NCBI RefSeq assembly: GCF_003010965.1
Contig: NZ_PGGM01000001.1
Coordinates: 310,001-374,000, forward strand
Direction of reading: 5' to 3'
From: Phyllobacterium sophorae
GTDB lineage: Bacteria; Pseudomonadota; Alphaproteobacteria; Rhizobiales; Rhizobiaceae
DNA length: 64,000 nucleotides
In this document: positions 37,309 through 47,058 of the stretch, piece after piece
How the letters are laid out: each line of letters begins with the position of its first letter
Position numbering within the stretch: position 1 is the stretch's first letter
Translations under genes and position numbers: made by a program
The notes under the pieces: model-generated
What the model was told of the DNA's origin: nothing
The model's database searches: none
Seen by the model: the letters and a program-made list of their open reading frames with translations, nothing else

Positions 37309-38004
37309 ATGGAATATTTGGACTTTGGAACGATTTTTTTCTTCGTGGCGGCAGTGGTGATCTTCCTCCAGCTGCGCAAGGTCCTTGGCCGGCGCACCGG
37401 CAACGAACGCCCTCCATTCAATCCTTATACGCGTACCGCCGAAGTCGATGACAAGACAAAGCCAGGCGACAATGTCGTTTCCCTGCCGCGGCGTGGTGAA
37501 GTGAAGGAGAGCAGCTTCGAAAAAGTTGATGCGATCGCGAAGCCCGGCACGCCGCTGAATGACGGTTTGCGTGCGATTCAGAACGTCGACCCTTCGTTCG
37601 AACCCTCAAAATTCCTTGAGGGCTCGAAGATGGCCTACGAAATGATCGTCATGTCATTTGCCGACGGCGATCGCAAGACACTCAAATCCTTGCTGTCCCG
37701 CGAAGTCTTCGACGGTTTCGTCGCTGCGATTGCTGACCGGGAATCGCGCGGTGAGAAAGTGCAGTCGTCGTTTGTCGGCATCAACAAGGCGGAGATCATT
37801 GGTGCGGAGATGAAGGGCACCGAGTCCCACGTCACCGTCCGAATTATCAGCGAGCTGATTTCGGCAACGCTCGACAAGGACGGCAACGTGATCGATGGCG
37901 ACAAGGAATCCGTTGCCGAGGTCAAGGATGTCTGGACCTTCGCCCGTGACACACGTTCGAAAGATCCCAATTGGAAGCTGGTCGCGACCGAAGCCGAAGA
38001 TTGA
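37309..38004 (+). CDS. Tim44/TimA-like lipoprotein-free membrane protein
   Basis: A 231-residue protein with one N-terminal membrane helix (about 7-22, FGTIFFFVAAVVIFLQL), a charged linker, and a C-terminal Tim44-like domain (about 75-231) including FLEGSKMAYEMIVMSFADGD. This is the alphaproteobacterial TimA, related to mitochondrial Tim44 and thought to be a membrane-bound factor. The ATG at 37309 or one four codons earlier (37297) may start it. It precedes mltA by 17 bases. Confidence 0.9.
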   Translation: MEYLDFGTIFFFVAAVVIFLQLRKVLGRRTGNERPPFNPYTRTAEVDDKTKPGDNVVSLPRRGEVKESSFEKVDAIAKPGTPLNDGLRAIQNVDPSFEPSKFLEGSKMAYEMIVMSFADGDRKTLKSLLSREVFDGFVAAIADRESRGEKVQSSFVGINKAEIIGAEMKGTESHVTVRIISELISATLDKDGNVIDGDKESVAEVKDVWTFARDTRSKDPNWKLVATEAED

Positions 38005-38021
38005 TCAGCGATTGAGACGTA

Positions 38022-39128
38022 ATGGCCATGCTGTCACCCCTGTTCAAGCCGGTGGATTTCAAAGACTGTCCCGGCTGGGATGACGACAGGCAATTGGAAG
38101 CCTTCGGTGCGTTCGTTCGATCGGCGGAGCGTGTCCGCGAAAAGCCCTACAAGTCCGGCGCACTCGGTATCAGTTTCGAGGCACTCGCTCCCATTTTTGC
38201 TGATTCACGTGAAACATTGGTCGAAACCGATCAGCAGGCACGGCATTTTTTCGAGAAATGGTTTCGTCCCGCTCTCGTAACAAGTACTGAACCAAACGAC
38301 GGTTTCGTCACCGGTTTCTACGAACCGCAGGTCATTGCCTCTCCCGTTCGCACCGAGCGGTTTGCGGTTCCGTTTCTCCGCCGCCCTGACGATCTCGTTG
38401 ATGTCGATGACAGCAATCGACCCGATGGGCTTGATCCCTATTTTGCCTTTGCCCGGCAAACGCCAGCAGGACTTGTCGAATATTTTGACCGTCCTGCAAT
38501 TGAAAGCGGCGCTCTGAACGACCGGGGCCTGGAAATCGCGTTCGTCGAAAGTCCTGTGGACGCCTTCTTTGTGCATGTTCAGGGCGCGGCTCAGTTGAAG
38601 ATGACCGATGGGACCCTGTGCCGCATCACCTATGCAGCGAAGACGGGGCATCGTTTTACCGGGATTGGCAAGATCCTGCTCGACAGCGGCGAGATTGCGC
38701 TTGAAAATATGTCCATGCGGTCGATTCGCAGCTGGCTTGCCGATCATCAGGAAAAAGCCCGCGCGCTCATGTGGAACAACCGGTCCTATATTTTCTTCCG
38801 CGAAGCCGACGTGGAGGACGAGTCGCTTGGCCCGATTGCTGCGGCAAAGGTGCCGCTGACCGCCGGCCGGTCGCTCGCCGTTGATCGGCTGCTGCATACG
38901 TTCGGGACGCCATTCTACATCCACGCCCCCGATCTGAAGGCTTTTGGTGGCGACTGCTTTGCCCGTCTGATGATTGCCCAGGATACCGGATCGGCCATTG
39001 TCGGTCCCGCACGCGGCGACCTATTCGCCGGTTCCGGTGATGCTGCAGGTGAGATCGCGGGTGGTATCCGCAACAAAGCCGATTTCTATGCTCTGGTTCC
39101 GCGTTCGCTTCTGGCTCAACAGCAATGA
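38022..39128 (+). CDS. mltA: Membrane-bound lytic murein transglycosylase A
   Basis: Peptidoglycan-cleaving enzyme that makes 1,6-anhydro-muropeptides. The 368-residue protein has the MltA barrel, with DGFVTGFYEPQV near residue 89-100 and the C-terminal 3D domain with AQDTGSAIVGPARGDLFAGSGDAAG, in which three conserved aspartates give the name. There is no clear signal peptide or lipobox at this start, which is usual for the alphaproteobacterial form's annotation but odd for export. A parS-like site lies around codons 60-65. It overlaps smr by four bases. Confidence 0.92.
   Translation: MAMLSPLFKPVDFKDCPGWDDDRQLEAFGAFVRSAERVREKPYKSGALGISFEALAPIFADSRETLVETDQQARHFFEKWFRPALVTSTEPNDGFVTGFYEPQVIASPVRTERFAVPFLRRPDDLVDVDDSNRPDGLDPYFAFARQTPAGLVEYFDRPAIESGALNDRGLEIAFVESPVDAFFVHVQGAAQLKMTDGTLCRITYAAKTGHRFTGIGKILLDSGEIALENMSMRSIRSWLADHQEKARALMWNNRSYIFFREADVEDESLGPIAAAKVPLTAGRSLAVDRLLHTFGTPFYIHAPDLKAFGGDCFARLMIAQDTGSAIVGPARGDLFAGSGDAAGEIAGGIRNKADFYALVPRSLLAQQQ
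38201..38216. other. parS site 4 (one mismatch), inside mltA
   Basis: TGATTCACGTGAAACA differs from the consensus only at the third base. It lies inside mltA, about 15 kb from site 1 and on the far side of the putative oriC. It encodes the DSRET part of the protein. Confidence 0.75.
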
Positions 39129-39682
39129 AGAAGAAGGTGGTTCAAGACGAGTTTGCTACACTGGAAGACCGGATCCTCTGGGAAACGGTAGCAAAGACCG
39201 CGCGTCCGCTGAAGGGCAAGGAAAAGCCGACCTTCCTGATCGCCATGCCAAAGCAACCGGCGCCACTTCATCCGTCGGCCCCTGGTACCGCCAGACCCGC
39301 AGCATCGCCCGCGCCAAAGCCTGGCCTTCAACCTGCCCATCGCCTGCACCCCATCGATCGGCCGACGCACCGGAAAATAGCAAAGGGCCGCGTCGATATT
39401 GAAGCCCGGATCGATTTGCATGGTCTCACCCAAAGCGAGGCCTATGGTTTGCTTCTTGGATTCCTGCAGCGCGCGCATCTGCGAAAGTTGCGCCATGTCC
39501 TGGTGATCACCGGCAAGGGATCGTCCATGGGCAGCGACGGGGTGCTGCGTCTGGCCGTGCCCCTATGGTTCGCAACGCACGCCTTCCGCATCCTGGTCAA
39601 TGGCTATGAAGATGCAGCGCGTAATCATGGCGGAACCGGCGCAATCTATGTGCGTATGCGCCGGCCAATGGAGATGCCATGA
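39125..39682 (+). CDS. Smr/MutS2-type domain protein
   Basis: A 185-residue protein with a long proline/alanine-rich linker (about 30-85) and a C-terminal Smr domain: IDLHGLTQSEAYGLLLGFLQ, VLVITGKGSS and GGTGAIYVRMRR. Stand-alone Smr proteins are predicted nucleases acting on branched DNA or on mRNA. The stop of mltA and the start overlap by four bases, as do its stop and the next start, giving a tight three-gene unit. Confidence 0.92.
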   Translation: MKKKVVQDEFATLEDRILWETVAKTARPLKGKEKPTFLIAMPKQPAPLHPSAPGTARPAASPAPKPGLQPAHRLHPIDRPTHRKIAKGRVDIEARIDLHGLTQSEAYGLLLGFLQRAHLRKLRHVLVITGKGSSMGSDGVLRLAVPLWFATHAFRILVNGYEDAARNHGGTGAIYVRMRRPMEMP

Positions 39683-40050
39683 CCCCGTTCGGCGAGAAAC
39701 TCCGAGACCTGCGTGCCGAACGTGGCATTTCGCAAAAGGACATGGCCAAGGCAATCGGTGTATCTGCGGCATATCTTTCGGCACTGGAACACGGAAAACG
39801 TGGTCAGCCAACATGGGACAAGCTGCAGCGCATTATCCAGTATTTCAATATTATCTGGGACGAAGCAGAAGAGCTGCAACGATTGGCGATGATATCGGAC
39901 CCCCGCATCACGATCGATACGGGTGGTCTTTCACCCGTAGTGACGGAACTTGCCAATCTCCTGGCGGCGAAAATCCGCGAGATTGACACAGACATGGCCA
40001 AGAGCCTGATCCAGAAGTTGAAAACCTTGCCGGAAAAACGCAGACGCTAG
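39679..40050 (+). CDS. XRE-family HTH regulator
   Basis: A 123-residue protein with an N-terminal HTH_3 domain (about 5-65), LRDLRAERGISQKDMAKAIG then SAAYLSALEHGKRG, and a helical C-terminus. There is no ligand domain or partner toxin next to it. Its start overlaps the smr stop by four bases. Its target is unknown; origin proximity and coupling to mltA-smr are conserved-looking but not explained. Confidence 0.88.
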   Translation: MTPFGEKLRDLRAERGISQKDMAKAIGVSAAYLSALEHGKRGQPTWDKLQRIIQYFNIIWDEAEELQRLAMISDPRITIDTGGLSPVVTELANLLAAKIREIDTDMAKSLIQKLKTLPEKRRR

Positions 40051-40059
40051 GTCCTTCGA

Positions 40060-41025
40060 TCAGAAAAGCGTCTGCAACTGATTGATCTTTTCGTTGACCA
40101 GCCAGCCATAATAGTTCTCTTCCGGCAGTTGGAGCGCCTCACCGTTAGCGAGCCGGGCCGCATTGGCATTGGCCAGCGCATGCGCGCGGCTGTCCGCGCC
40201 ACCGGTATTGTAAAGGGTCGCGGTGATGCCCGGATTATTGGAGATGTCGAAATCAGCGATGCGGCGATAGACGTCGATCGAATGTTTCAGTGCTGCCGCC
40301 ATGTAGGGCAGCGTCAGATCCGGGTCCATGATCGTCTTGTAGACATCGGCGGCATGGTCTGCATCGAGCTTTGGCAGGCCGGAATAACGGTTGACCATGT
40401 CGGTCATTTGCAGGGCAATCAAAGGGCTGAGCTGGCCAAGGCCAAAGCTCTGTCCCGCGTAAAACGGCTGGAAGAATACGGCACTGAATCGCTTGTCGGG
40501 GAAGCCCTTGCCGTCGACAGTCTTGCCACGGAAGTCCTGTTCCCAGACATCTTCGCGGCAGGTCCAGAGCCGCAGGCTATCCTTGAACTGCGCACAAGAG
40601 GCGAATTGCGGCCGCTTGACAAACGTACCAATGCTCTCGCCCTGGTAGTCGAAGCTTAAACCCTGCTGCACGTAGGAAATTGCCTTTACATAATAGGTTT
40701 GCAAGCGGTCATAGGCGTCAACATTATAGGTGTGTTCGCCAATAAGCGCGCCGACGATATGAACGGGATCGATGCCGTAGGTGCGGGCAACGCTGGCTAT
40801 CTTCGACCGCAGTTTGGAATCGCTTTTCAATAGATTGTAAATCTTCTCATACTTCGCTTCGTAGGTCGTGTTCATCTCGCGCGTCCGCTTGGCGGATGCG
40901 GCGGGAACGCCGGGCTGGCTCGCGTTGCGGTTGCCTTCCGGCACGACAGTTACGGCTGCAGCCGGTTGCATGGCGGAGAGCAAAAAACAACTTGTCGCGA
41001 AAAGGATCAGGTGGCGTTTCATCAT
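40060..41025 (-). CDS. DUF1402 family secreted protein, lytic-transglycosylase-like
   Basis: A 321-residue protein with a signal peptide (MMKRHLILFATSCFLLSAM, cleaved near AAA/V). Three segments look like those of a goose-lysozyme/SLT fold: Glu97 in VGALIGEHTYN as the possible catalytic acid, SFGLGQLSP at 193-201, like the GLMQ motif, and LYNTGG at 271-276, like AYNAG. No experimental function is known to me; peptidoglycan cleavage is inferred from these motifs only. It converges on the XRE gene and follows hslU on the same strand after a hairpin. Confidence 0.82.
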   Translation of the reverse strand: MMKRHLILFATSCFLLSAMQPAAAVTVVPEGNRNASQPGVPAASAKRTREMNTTYEAKYEKIYNLLKSDSKLRSKIASVARTYGIDPVHIVGALIGEHTYNVDAYDRLQTYYVKAISYVQQGLSFDYQGESIGTFVKRPQFASCAQFKDSLRLWTCREDVWEQDFRGKTVDGKGFPDKRFSAVFFQPFYAGQSFGLGQLSPLIALQMTDMVNRYSGLPKLDADHAADVYKTIMDPDLTLPYMAAALKHSIDVYRRIADFDISNNPGITATLYNTGGADSRAHALANANAARLANGEALQLPEENYYGWLVNEKINQLQTLF

Positions 41026-41115
41026 CGGTCCAAAGTTTCGGTCAGGCGCTCCGAATAACGTCTTGCTTCTCCGAAAGCCAGAAAAACCTCACCGCCAGCA
41101 TTGCTGAATCGCAAG

Positions 41116-41144
41116 AATGCCCCCTCGCAGCTCAAGGGGGCATT
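41116..41144 (-). terminator. Hairpin after hslU
   Basis: A 9-bp stem AATGCCCCC/GGGGGCATT at 41116-41124 and 41136-41144 around an 11-base loop, in the 140-base spacer between hslU and the DUF1402 gene. The T tract on the minus strand is short. Confidence 0.6.
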
Positions 41145-41165
41145 GGTCACATGCGATGCGTCACC

Positions 41166-42473
41166 CTAGAGGATGAAGCGCGACAAATCCGCATTTTTGG
41201 CGAGATCTCCAACGGTCTCGCGGACATATTTGGCATCGATTGTATGCTCGGCACCGGATTTATCTGGTGCATTGAACGAAATGTCGTCGAGCACACGTTC
41301 CATCACCGTCTGCAGGCGCCGCGCACCGATATTCTCCACCGTCGAATTGAGGTCGACGGCGATATCCGCCAAAGCGTCGATCGCATCATCGGTAATGTTG
41401 AGCGTAACCTCTTCGGTCGCCATCAATGCAATATATTGCTTCAGCAGGCTGGCTTCCGGCTCGGTCAGGATACGCCGCATGTCATCGCGCGTCAGGGCGC
41501 TGAGTTCGACACGGATCGGGAGACGCCCCTGCAATTCCGGCAGAAGGTCCGACGGTTTGGAAACATGAAAAGCGCCTGACGCGATAAACAGGATATGGTC
41601 GGTCTTGATCGGACCGTATTTGGTCGCGACCGTTGTTCCTTCCACCAGCGGCAGCAAGTCGCGTTGGACACCTTCACGTGACACGCCGGCTCCGACGCCG
41701 CCATCACGAGCGGCGATCTTGTCGATCTCGTCAAGGAAGACGATGCCATCATCCTCGGCCGACCGCAACGCTTCCTGAGTAATCTGTTCCTGATCGAGCA
41801 GCTTGTCCGACTCGTCATTGATCAGCACGGAATAGGATTCCTTGACGGTGGTCTTGACGGTTTTGGTTCGTCCGCCCATGGCCTTGCCCAACATGTCGCT
41901 GAGATTGAGCACACCGATGTTGGCGCCCGGCATACCCGGAAGCTCGAAATTTGGCATACCCGAACCGGTATCCGCGACTTCGACCTCGATTTCCTTGTCG
42001 TCGATAAGTCCGTCGCGCAGCTTCTTGCGGAAGCTGTCGCGTGTCGCCGGGCTCGCGGTCTTGCCAACCAGTGCATCCAGCACACGCTCTTCCGCATTCA
42101 TATGCGCCTTTGCCTTCACCTCTTCGCGTTTCCTTTCACGCACAAGGCCGATAGCGACTTCTACCAGATCGCGGATGATCTGCTCGACGTCCCGGCCGAC
42201 ATAACCGACTTCGGTGAACTTGGTCGCTTCCACCTTGATGAAGGGTGCTCCAGCCAGCTTGGCCAGGCGGCGGGAAATTTCCGTCTTGCCGACGCCCGTC
42301 GGTCCGATCATCAGGATGTTCTTTGGCATGACCTCTTCGCGCATCTGGCCTTCCAGCTGCTGGCGGCGCCAGCGATTGCGCAATGCGATGGCGACGGCAC
42401 GTTTTGCGTCATTCTGACCGATAATGTAGCGGTCGAGTTCAGAGACGATTTCGCGGGGGGAAAATGTTGTCAT
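41166..42473 (-). CDS. hslU: ATP-dependent protease ATPase subunit HslU
   Basis: AAA+ unfoldase of the HslUV protease. The 435-residue protein starts [20 protein letters not shown], Walker A is GPTGVGKT at 57-64, Walker B is [10 protein letters not shown], and the C-terminal tail that docks in HslV is ADLSRFIL. The ATG overlaps the stop of the GNAT gene lying between hslV and hslU. Confidence 0.97.
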   Translation of the reverse strand: MTTFSPREIVSELDRYIIGQNDAKRAVAIALRNRWRRQQLEGQMREEVMPKNILMIGPTGVGKTEISRRLAKLAGAPFIKVEATKFTEVGYVGRDVEQIIRDLVEVAIGLVRERKREEVKAKAHMNAEERVLDALVGKTASPATRDSFRKKLRDGLIDDKEIEVEVADTGSGMPNFELPGMPGANIGVLNLSDMLGKAMGGRTKTVKTTVKESYSVLINDESDKLLDQEQITQEALRSAEDDGIVFLDEIDKIAARDGGVGAGVSREGVQRDLLPLVEGTTVATKYGPIKTDHILFIASGAFHVSKPSDLLPELQGRLPIRVELSALTRDDMRRILTEPEASLLKQYIALMATEEVTLNITDDAIDALADIAVDLNSTVENIGARRLQTVMERVLDDISFNAPDKSGAEHTIDAKYVRETVGDLAKNADLSRFIL

Positions 42474-43006
42474 TGTATTCTCGTTTCATCTGGCCATAGT
42501 TCAGGATTGTCTCGCGCCATTAACAGGGCGGGACCGTAAATTGATGTGCGGGTGTCGAAAGCAATGAAGCCCGCCTTCTTGTATGCCTTGATAGCCTGCT
42601 CGTTGGCGGGATCCGGATCGACGATCACGCGAGGCACGCCTTCTTCAAACAGCAGCGATACGAACTCGTCGAGCAGCCGGGCCCCATGGCCCTTGCCGAT
42701 CAAATCGGGTTCACCGATGAACTGGTCGAGGCCGAGCGTACCGGTCGGCTGATCTTGGTACGGATGATCATCTTCCAGATGTGGGTCATAGGTCTGGAGA
42801 TAACCGATGGCTTCGTCGCCAAGCATGATGATAAACGGCTCGACCGAGACGCTGTCCAAATGCTCCACAATCGATGCCATCTCATCCTCGGGATCTTCGC
42901 CCCACCATTTCGCCACATGCGGTTCTGCCAGCCAATCCGAGATCATGTTCAGGTGGCGTGGCTCAACCGGTATGAAGCGATAGTGGTAGTCGGACTCATT
43001 CGGCAT
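42470..43006 (-). CDS. GNAT acetyltransferase between hslV and hslU
   Basis: A 178-residue protein like the aminoglycoside 6'-N-acetyltransferase type: [28 protein letters not shown] at the N-terminus, [22 protein letters not shown] as the acetyl-CoA loop, and [13 protein letters not shown]. The ATG at 43006 overlaps the hslV stop by 11 bases and its own stop overlaps hslU by four, so it is translated as part of the hslVU operon. Acetylation of a heat-shock substrate or an antibiotic is not shown. Confidence 0.88.
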   Translation of the reverse strand: MPNESDYHYRFIPVEPRHLNMISDWLAEPHVAKWWGEDPEDEMASIVEHLDSVSVEPFIIMLGDEAIGYLQTYDPHLEDDHPYQDQPTGTLGLDQFIGEPDLIGKGHGARLLDEFVSLLFEEGVPRVIVDPDPANEQAIKAYKKAGFIAFDTRTSIYGPALLMARDNPELWPDETRIQ

Positions 43007-43550
43007 CGATGGTCTCGAATGTGACGCTCGTGTTCGTGTAAATGCAGATGTCGGCAGCAATCTGCATGGCGCGGCGGGCAATCTCTTCAGCGCTCAAGTC
43101 CGTATCAGCGAGCGCCCGTGCAGCCGCCAGCGCATAATTGCCGCCGGAACCGATAGCCATGATACCATGCTCAGGCTCGAGCACATCGCCGGTGCCAGTA
43201 AGAGCCAGCGTCACCGACTTGTCCGCGACAAGCATCATCGCTTCGAGACGGCGCAGATATCGATCGGTCCGCCAATCCTTGGCAAGCTCGACGCAGGCGC
43301 GCATCAGCTGATCGGGATATTGTTCGAGTTTGCTTTCAAGCCGCTCAAGCAGGGTGAAGGCATCGGCGGTTGCGCCAGCAAAACCGGCTATGACGTTTCC
43401 TTTGCCGATGCGGCGTACCTTGCGGGCATTGCCTTTCATGACGGTGTTGCCGAGACTGACCTGTCCGTCACCGGCGATGACCACCTTACCGTTCTTGCGG
43501 ACGGTGACAATCGTCGTGCCATACATCGTCGAGGGATTGTGTTCTTGCAT
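42996..43550 (-). CDS. hslV: ATP-dependent protease peptidase subunit HslV
   Basis: Threonine peptidase of HslUV. The 184-residue protein starts [11 protein letters not shown]; cleavage before the Thr of [11 protein letters not shown] exposes the catalytic N-terminal threonine. GDGQVSLG and [19 protein letters not shown] follow, as in all HslV. AAGGAG at eight bases selects the ATG at 43550. A 198-base spacer separates it from the divergent hisB; I see no clear heat-shock promoter in it. Confidence 0.96.
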   Translation of the reverse strand: MQEHNPSTMYGTTIVTVRKNGKVVIAGDGQVSLGNTVMKGNARKVRRIGKGNVIAGFAGATADAFTLLERLESKLEQYPDQLMRACVELAKDWRTDRYLRRLEAMMLVADKSVTLALTGTGDVLEPEHGIMAIGSGGNYALAAARALADTDLSAEEIARRAMQIAADICIYTNTSVTFETIDAE

Positions 43551-43748
43551 ATTCAGCTCCTTCAAGCGGATTCGATTATGCTCCAATTGGCTGCAGATCG
43601 AACCCCTTATGTGACACTTATGTATGAAGCAGCCACGGAATTGCAAATGGCCATTCGAAGCTGCGCCATCAAAGCATTTGGAGATTCGCCGTTCGTGTTT
43701 TAGAAGGCCTCAATCAAGCTTCCAGAACCCAAGGGGCGGGAAACAGCA

Positions 43749-44357
43749 ATGACCAACGTCAGCACACGCAGTGCCAGGATCGAGCGTAGTACCAAGGAAA
43801 CCAGTATTGCCGTTTCGGTCAATCTGGATGGGACAGGCAGATTCGACATTTCCACCGGCGTTGGCTTCTTTGATCATATGCTGGAGCAGCTCTCGCGTCA
43901 TTCGCTGATCGACATGGACATCAAGGTGAAAGGCGATCTGCATATCGATGACCACCATACGGTCGAGGACACAGGCATCGCCATCGGACAGGCTATCGCC
44001 AAGGCGTTGGCTGACCGGCGTGGTATCAACCGCTATGCTTCCCTTGATCTCGCCATGGATGAAACGTTGACACGTGCCGCGCTCGACGTCTCGGGACGGC
44101 CTTTTCTCATATGGCAGGTGGAGTTCTCAAGCCCGAAGATCGGAACATTCGATACGGAGCTGGTGCGGGAATTTTTCCAGGCACTGGCGCAGAATGCCGG
44201 TATCACCTTGCATGTGTCGACCCTCTATGGTGCCAATAATCACCATATTGCCGAGACCTGTTTCAAGGCGGTTGCGCGCGCGCTGCGCAGCGCCATCGAA
44301 ACCGATCCGCGCCAGAAGGATGCCATTCCTTCAACCAAGGGCACGCTGAACGGCTGA
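43749..44357 (+). CDS. hisB: Imidazoleglycerol-phosphate dehydratase
   Basis: Manganese enzyme of histidine synthesis. The 202-residue protein has the two metal-binding repeats, [17 protein letters not shown] and [17 protein letters not shown], and [14 protein letters not shown]. It is the monofunctional form without the phosphatase domain. GGCGGGAAA precedes the ATG. First gene of the his cluster. Confidence 0.97.
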   Translation: MTNVSTRSARIERSTKETSIAVSVNLDGTGRFDISTGVGFFDHMLEQLSRHSLIDMDIKVKGDLHIDDHHTVEDTGIAIGQAIAKALADRRGINRYASLDLAMDETLTRAALDVSGRPFLIWQVEFSSPKIGTFDTELVREFFQALAQNAGITLHVSTLYGANNHHIAETCFKAVARALRSAIETDPRQKDAIPSTKGTLNG

Positions 44358-44372
44358 CGAGAGGGCTGAGAC

Positions 44373-44867
44373 ATGGCCAGTTTCCTTGTATTGGCACCAC
44401 GGCCCCAGAATGGCCAGCGTGACGACGACAGCACTGTTTTCATACGGGATGGTTTTGCCTTCCTGGCTTTCGTGCTGCCGGTCCCTTGGCTGCTGGTGCA
44501 CCGGCTATGGTTCGAGGCGGCGCTCGTGATGGGATTGACGGTCGTGATTTCAGCTGTGGGCAATTTGACCGGTCACGACAATATGGCGGCCTTCGCCACG
44601 GCGCTGCTATCGCTTTTGGTGGGGTTCGAGGCGAATAACTGGCGGGCGTCGCGGCTTGAACGGCGCGGGTTTGAACAGATAGGAATTGTTGATTCAGACA
44701 GTGCGGCGGATGCCGAAACCGCATGGTTTCTCGGGCCGAAATTCGCCCCGGCAATGATGCGGCAGGAGGCGGCTGGTCCCAAAGTGGTTATGCCGCCGCT
44801 TCGAGGCGGACCAAATCCGGTACTCGGTAGCATGGTGGGGCTGGTCAGCCACCGGGGAGACAATTGA
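44373..44867 (+). CDS. DUF2628 membrane protein in the his operon
   Basis: A 164-residue protein with about three membrane helices in the first 85 residues ([40 protein letters not shown], and a third), followed by [17 protein letters not shown] and a polar tail. This is the DUF2628 core. Its function is unknown; its place between hisB and hisH is common in rhizobia. Its stop overlaps a TTG that could begin hisH, though the ATG three bases on is preferred. Confidence 0.87.
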   Translation: MASFLVLAPRPQNGQRDDDSTVFIRDGFAFLAFVLPVPWLLVHRLWFEAALVMGLTVVISAVGNLTGHDNMAAFATALLSLLVGFEANNWRASRLERRGFEQIGIVDSDSAADAETAWFLGPKFAPAMMRQEAAGPKVVMPPLRGGPNPVLGSMVGLVSHRGDN

Positions 44868-44869
44868 AC

Positions 44870-45520
44870 ATGCGTGTCGCCATAATCGATTATGGTTCCG
44901 GTAATCTTCGATCGGCCACCAAGGCTTTCGAACGGGCAGCGCGGGAAAGCGGCATCAATGCGACGATTGATCTGACCGACGATGCATCTCGGGTGCGCAC
45001 CGCCGATCGTATTGTCCTGCCGGGCGTTGGCGCCTACGCCGATTGCCGCCGCGGGCTTCATGCTGTCGAGGGCATGGTCGATGCCATTCACGAGGTGGCG
45101 GTGGAAAAGGCACGGCCATTCCTTGGCATCTGCGTTGGCATGCAGTTGATGTCGTCGCGCGGTCTGGAGAAGACGATCTCCACCGGATTCGACTGGATCA
45201 AGGGTGATGTCCGCGAGATGGTGCCATCAGATCCAGCGCTGAAGATTCCACAGATTGGCTGGAACACCATACGTCTCACTCGTCCGCATCCGCTGTTCGA
45301 TGGGATCAAGACGGGGCCGCAGGGCCTGCACGCCTATTTCGTCCATTCCTATTTTCTTGATGCCGAGATTGAAAATGACGTGGTTGCCGTCACTGACTAT
45401 GGCGGGACAGTCACCGCTGCCGTAGCCAACGACAATATGGCCGGGACGCAGTTTCATCCGGAAAAGAGCCAGGCGCTGGGCCTCGCCCTCATTGCCAATT
45501 TTCTGAGGTGGAATCCGTGA
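44870..45520 (+). CDS. hisH: Imidazole glycerol phosphate synthase, glutaminase subunit
   Basis: Supplies ammonia from glutamine to HisF. The 216-residue class I amidotransferase has catalytic Cys in GICVGMQLM and the His/Glu pair in QFHPEKSQ; the N-terminus is [13 protein letters not shown]. The ATG at 44870 fits this N-terminus and the upstream GGGGAG; a TTG at 44864 is possible. It overlaps hisA by four bases. Confidence 0.96.
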   Translation: MRVAIIDYGSGNLRSATKAFERAARESGINATIDLTDDASRVRTADRIVLPGVGAYADCRRGLHAVEGMVDAIHEVAVEKARPFLGICVGMQLMSSRGLEKTISTGFDWIKGDVREMVPSDPALKIPQIGWNTIRLTRPHPLFDGIKTGPQGLHAYFVHSYFLDAEIENDVVAVTDYGGTVTAAVANDNMAGTQFHPEKSQALGLALIANFLRWNP

Positions 45521-46260
45521 TCCTTTTTCCTGCAATCGATCTGAAAGACGGTCAGTGTGTGCGCCTCAAGCTTGGCGATATGGATCAGGCCACGGTCTAC
45601 AATGCCGATCCAGCTGCACAGGCCAAAGCTTTTGAGACGCAAGGCTTTGAATGGTTGCATGTGGTCGATCTGAACGGTGCCTTTGCCGGTCAGTCGGTCA
45701 ACGGTGCTGCGGTTGAGGCGATTCTCAAGGCCACGAAAAATCCTGTACAACTTGGCGGCGGTATCCGCACGCTCGATCATATCGAGGACTGGCTGGCAAA
45801 GGGGCTCTCCCGTGTCATTCTTGGGACGGTCGCCGTTCGCGATCCGGCGCTCGTTATCGAGGCCTGCAAGCATTTTCCCGGCAAGGTGGCGGTTGGCATC
45901 GACGCCAAGGGCGGCAAGGTTGCCGTTGAAGGCTGGGCGGAAGCCTCGACACTCGGCGTTGTCGAGCTGGCGAAGAAGTTCGAAGGCGCTGGCGTCGCTG
46001 CGATCATCTATACGGATATCGACCGCGACGGTGTTCTCGCCGGCATCAACTGGGAATCGACGCTGCAACTGGCAGAGACAGTCGCCATTCCGGTCATCGC
46101 GTCGGGCGGCCTTGCCTCGATCGCCGATATCGTCCGCATGACCATGCCGGATGCGAAGAAGCTTGAAGGCGCGATCTCTGGCCGCGCGCTCTATGATGGC
46201 CGGATTGACCCAGCGGAAGCGCTGCAGGTCCTTCGCGAAGCACGGGAGCGCGCCGCATGA
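45517..46260 (+). CDS. hisA: ProFAR isomerase
   Basis: TIM-barrel Amadori rearrangement enzyme of histidine synthesis. The 247-residue protein starts at GTG (45517) as [20 protein letters not shown], with the catalytic Asp in PAIDL and a second in [11 protein letters not shown]. The GTG overlaps the hisH stop as GTGA; GAGGTGG lies upstream. Its last bases overlap hisF. Confidence 0.96.
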   Translation: MILFPAIDLKDGQCVRLKLGDMDQATVYNADPAAQAKAFETQGFEWLHVVDLNGAFAGQSVNGAAVEAILKATKNPVQLGGGIRTLDHIEDWLAKGLSRVILGTVAVRDPALVIEACKHFPGKVAVGIDAKGGKVAVEGWAEASTLGVVELAKKFEGAGVAAIIYTDIDRDGVLAGINWESTLQLAETVAIPVIASGGLASIADIVRMTMPDAKKLEGAISGRALYDGRIDPAEALQVLREARERAA

Positions 46261-47042
46261 CCCTCAAAGCCCGTGTTATACCCTGTCTCGACGTGAAAGA
46301 CGGACGTGTCGTCAAGGGCGTCAACTTTGTCGATCTCATTGACGCCGGTGATCCTGTCGAGGCGGCGAAGGCCTACGATGCAGCAGGGGCGGATGAGCTC
46401 TGCTTTCTCGACATCACCGCTTCGTCGGATAATCGCGAGACGATTTTCGATGTTGTCGCCCGCACGGCCGAGCAATGTTTCATGCCGCTGACGGTCGGTG
46501 GTGGGGTGCGTACTGTTGGCGACATTCGCAAGCTGCTGCTCGCAGGCGCCGACAAGGTTTCGATCAACACAGCGGCAGTGAACAATCCTGAGTTTATTGC
46601 CGAAGCGGCCGACAAGTTCGGCAATCAATGCATTGTCGTTGCCATCGACGCCAAGAAAGTGTCACACGCGGGCGAGACAGACCGCTGGGAGATCTTCACC
46701 CATGGCGGACGGCAGGCGACGGGTATCGATGCAGTGGAATTTGCCCGCAAGGTGGTCGATCTCGGCGCAGGCGAAATCCTACTGACCTCGATGGACCGGG
46801 ATGGCTCGAAGATCGGGTATGATATCCCGGTGACGCGCGCCATTGCCGATGCGGTTCGTGTGCCAGTAATCGCATCGGGCGGCGTCGGCAATCTCGATCA
46901 TATGGTCGAAGGCATTCTCGAGGGTCACGCTTCGGCCGTGCTGGCCGCATCGATTTTCCACTTTGGCACCTATACGATCAGCGAGGCGAAAGCCCATATG
47001 GCGGCAGCGGGTATTCCGATGCGCCTCGACCCCGTCCGCTGA
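46257..47042 (+). CDS. hisF: Imidazole glycerol phosphate synthase, cyclase subunit
   Basis: Forms imidazole glycerol phosphate and AICAR from PRFAR and ammonia. The 261-residue TIM barrel has catalytic Asp in [16 protein letters not shown] and in [13 protein letters not shown], and ASGGVG near the C-terminus. Overlaps hisA by four bases. Confidence 0.97.
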   Translation: MTLKARVIPCLDVKDGRVVKGVNFVDLIDAGDPVEAAKAYDAAGADELCFLDITASSDNRETIFDVVARTAEQCFMPLTVGGGVRTVGDIRKLLLAGADKVSINTAAVNNPEFIAEAADKFGNQCIVVAIDAKKVSHAGETDRWEIFTHGGRQATGIDAVEFARKVVDLGAGEILLTSMDRDGSKIGYDIPVTRAIADAVRVPVIASGGVGNLDHMVEGILEGHASAVLAASIFHFGTYTISEAKAHMAAAGIPMRLDPVR

Positions 47043-47058
47043 ATGGAGAAATGCTTTC

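Noticed and set aside
41671-41684. TTCACGTGA core inside hslU as a further parS site
   Set aside because: Only the central nine bases fit; about five of 16 positions differ from the consensus.
43551-43748. Heat-shock (sigma-32) promoter before hslV
   Set aside because: Expected by function, but no pair of elements with good matches and spacing could be seen.
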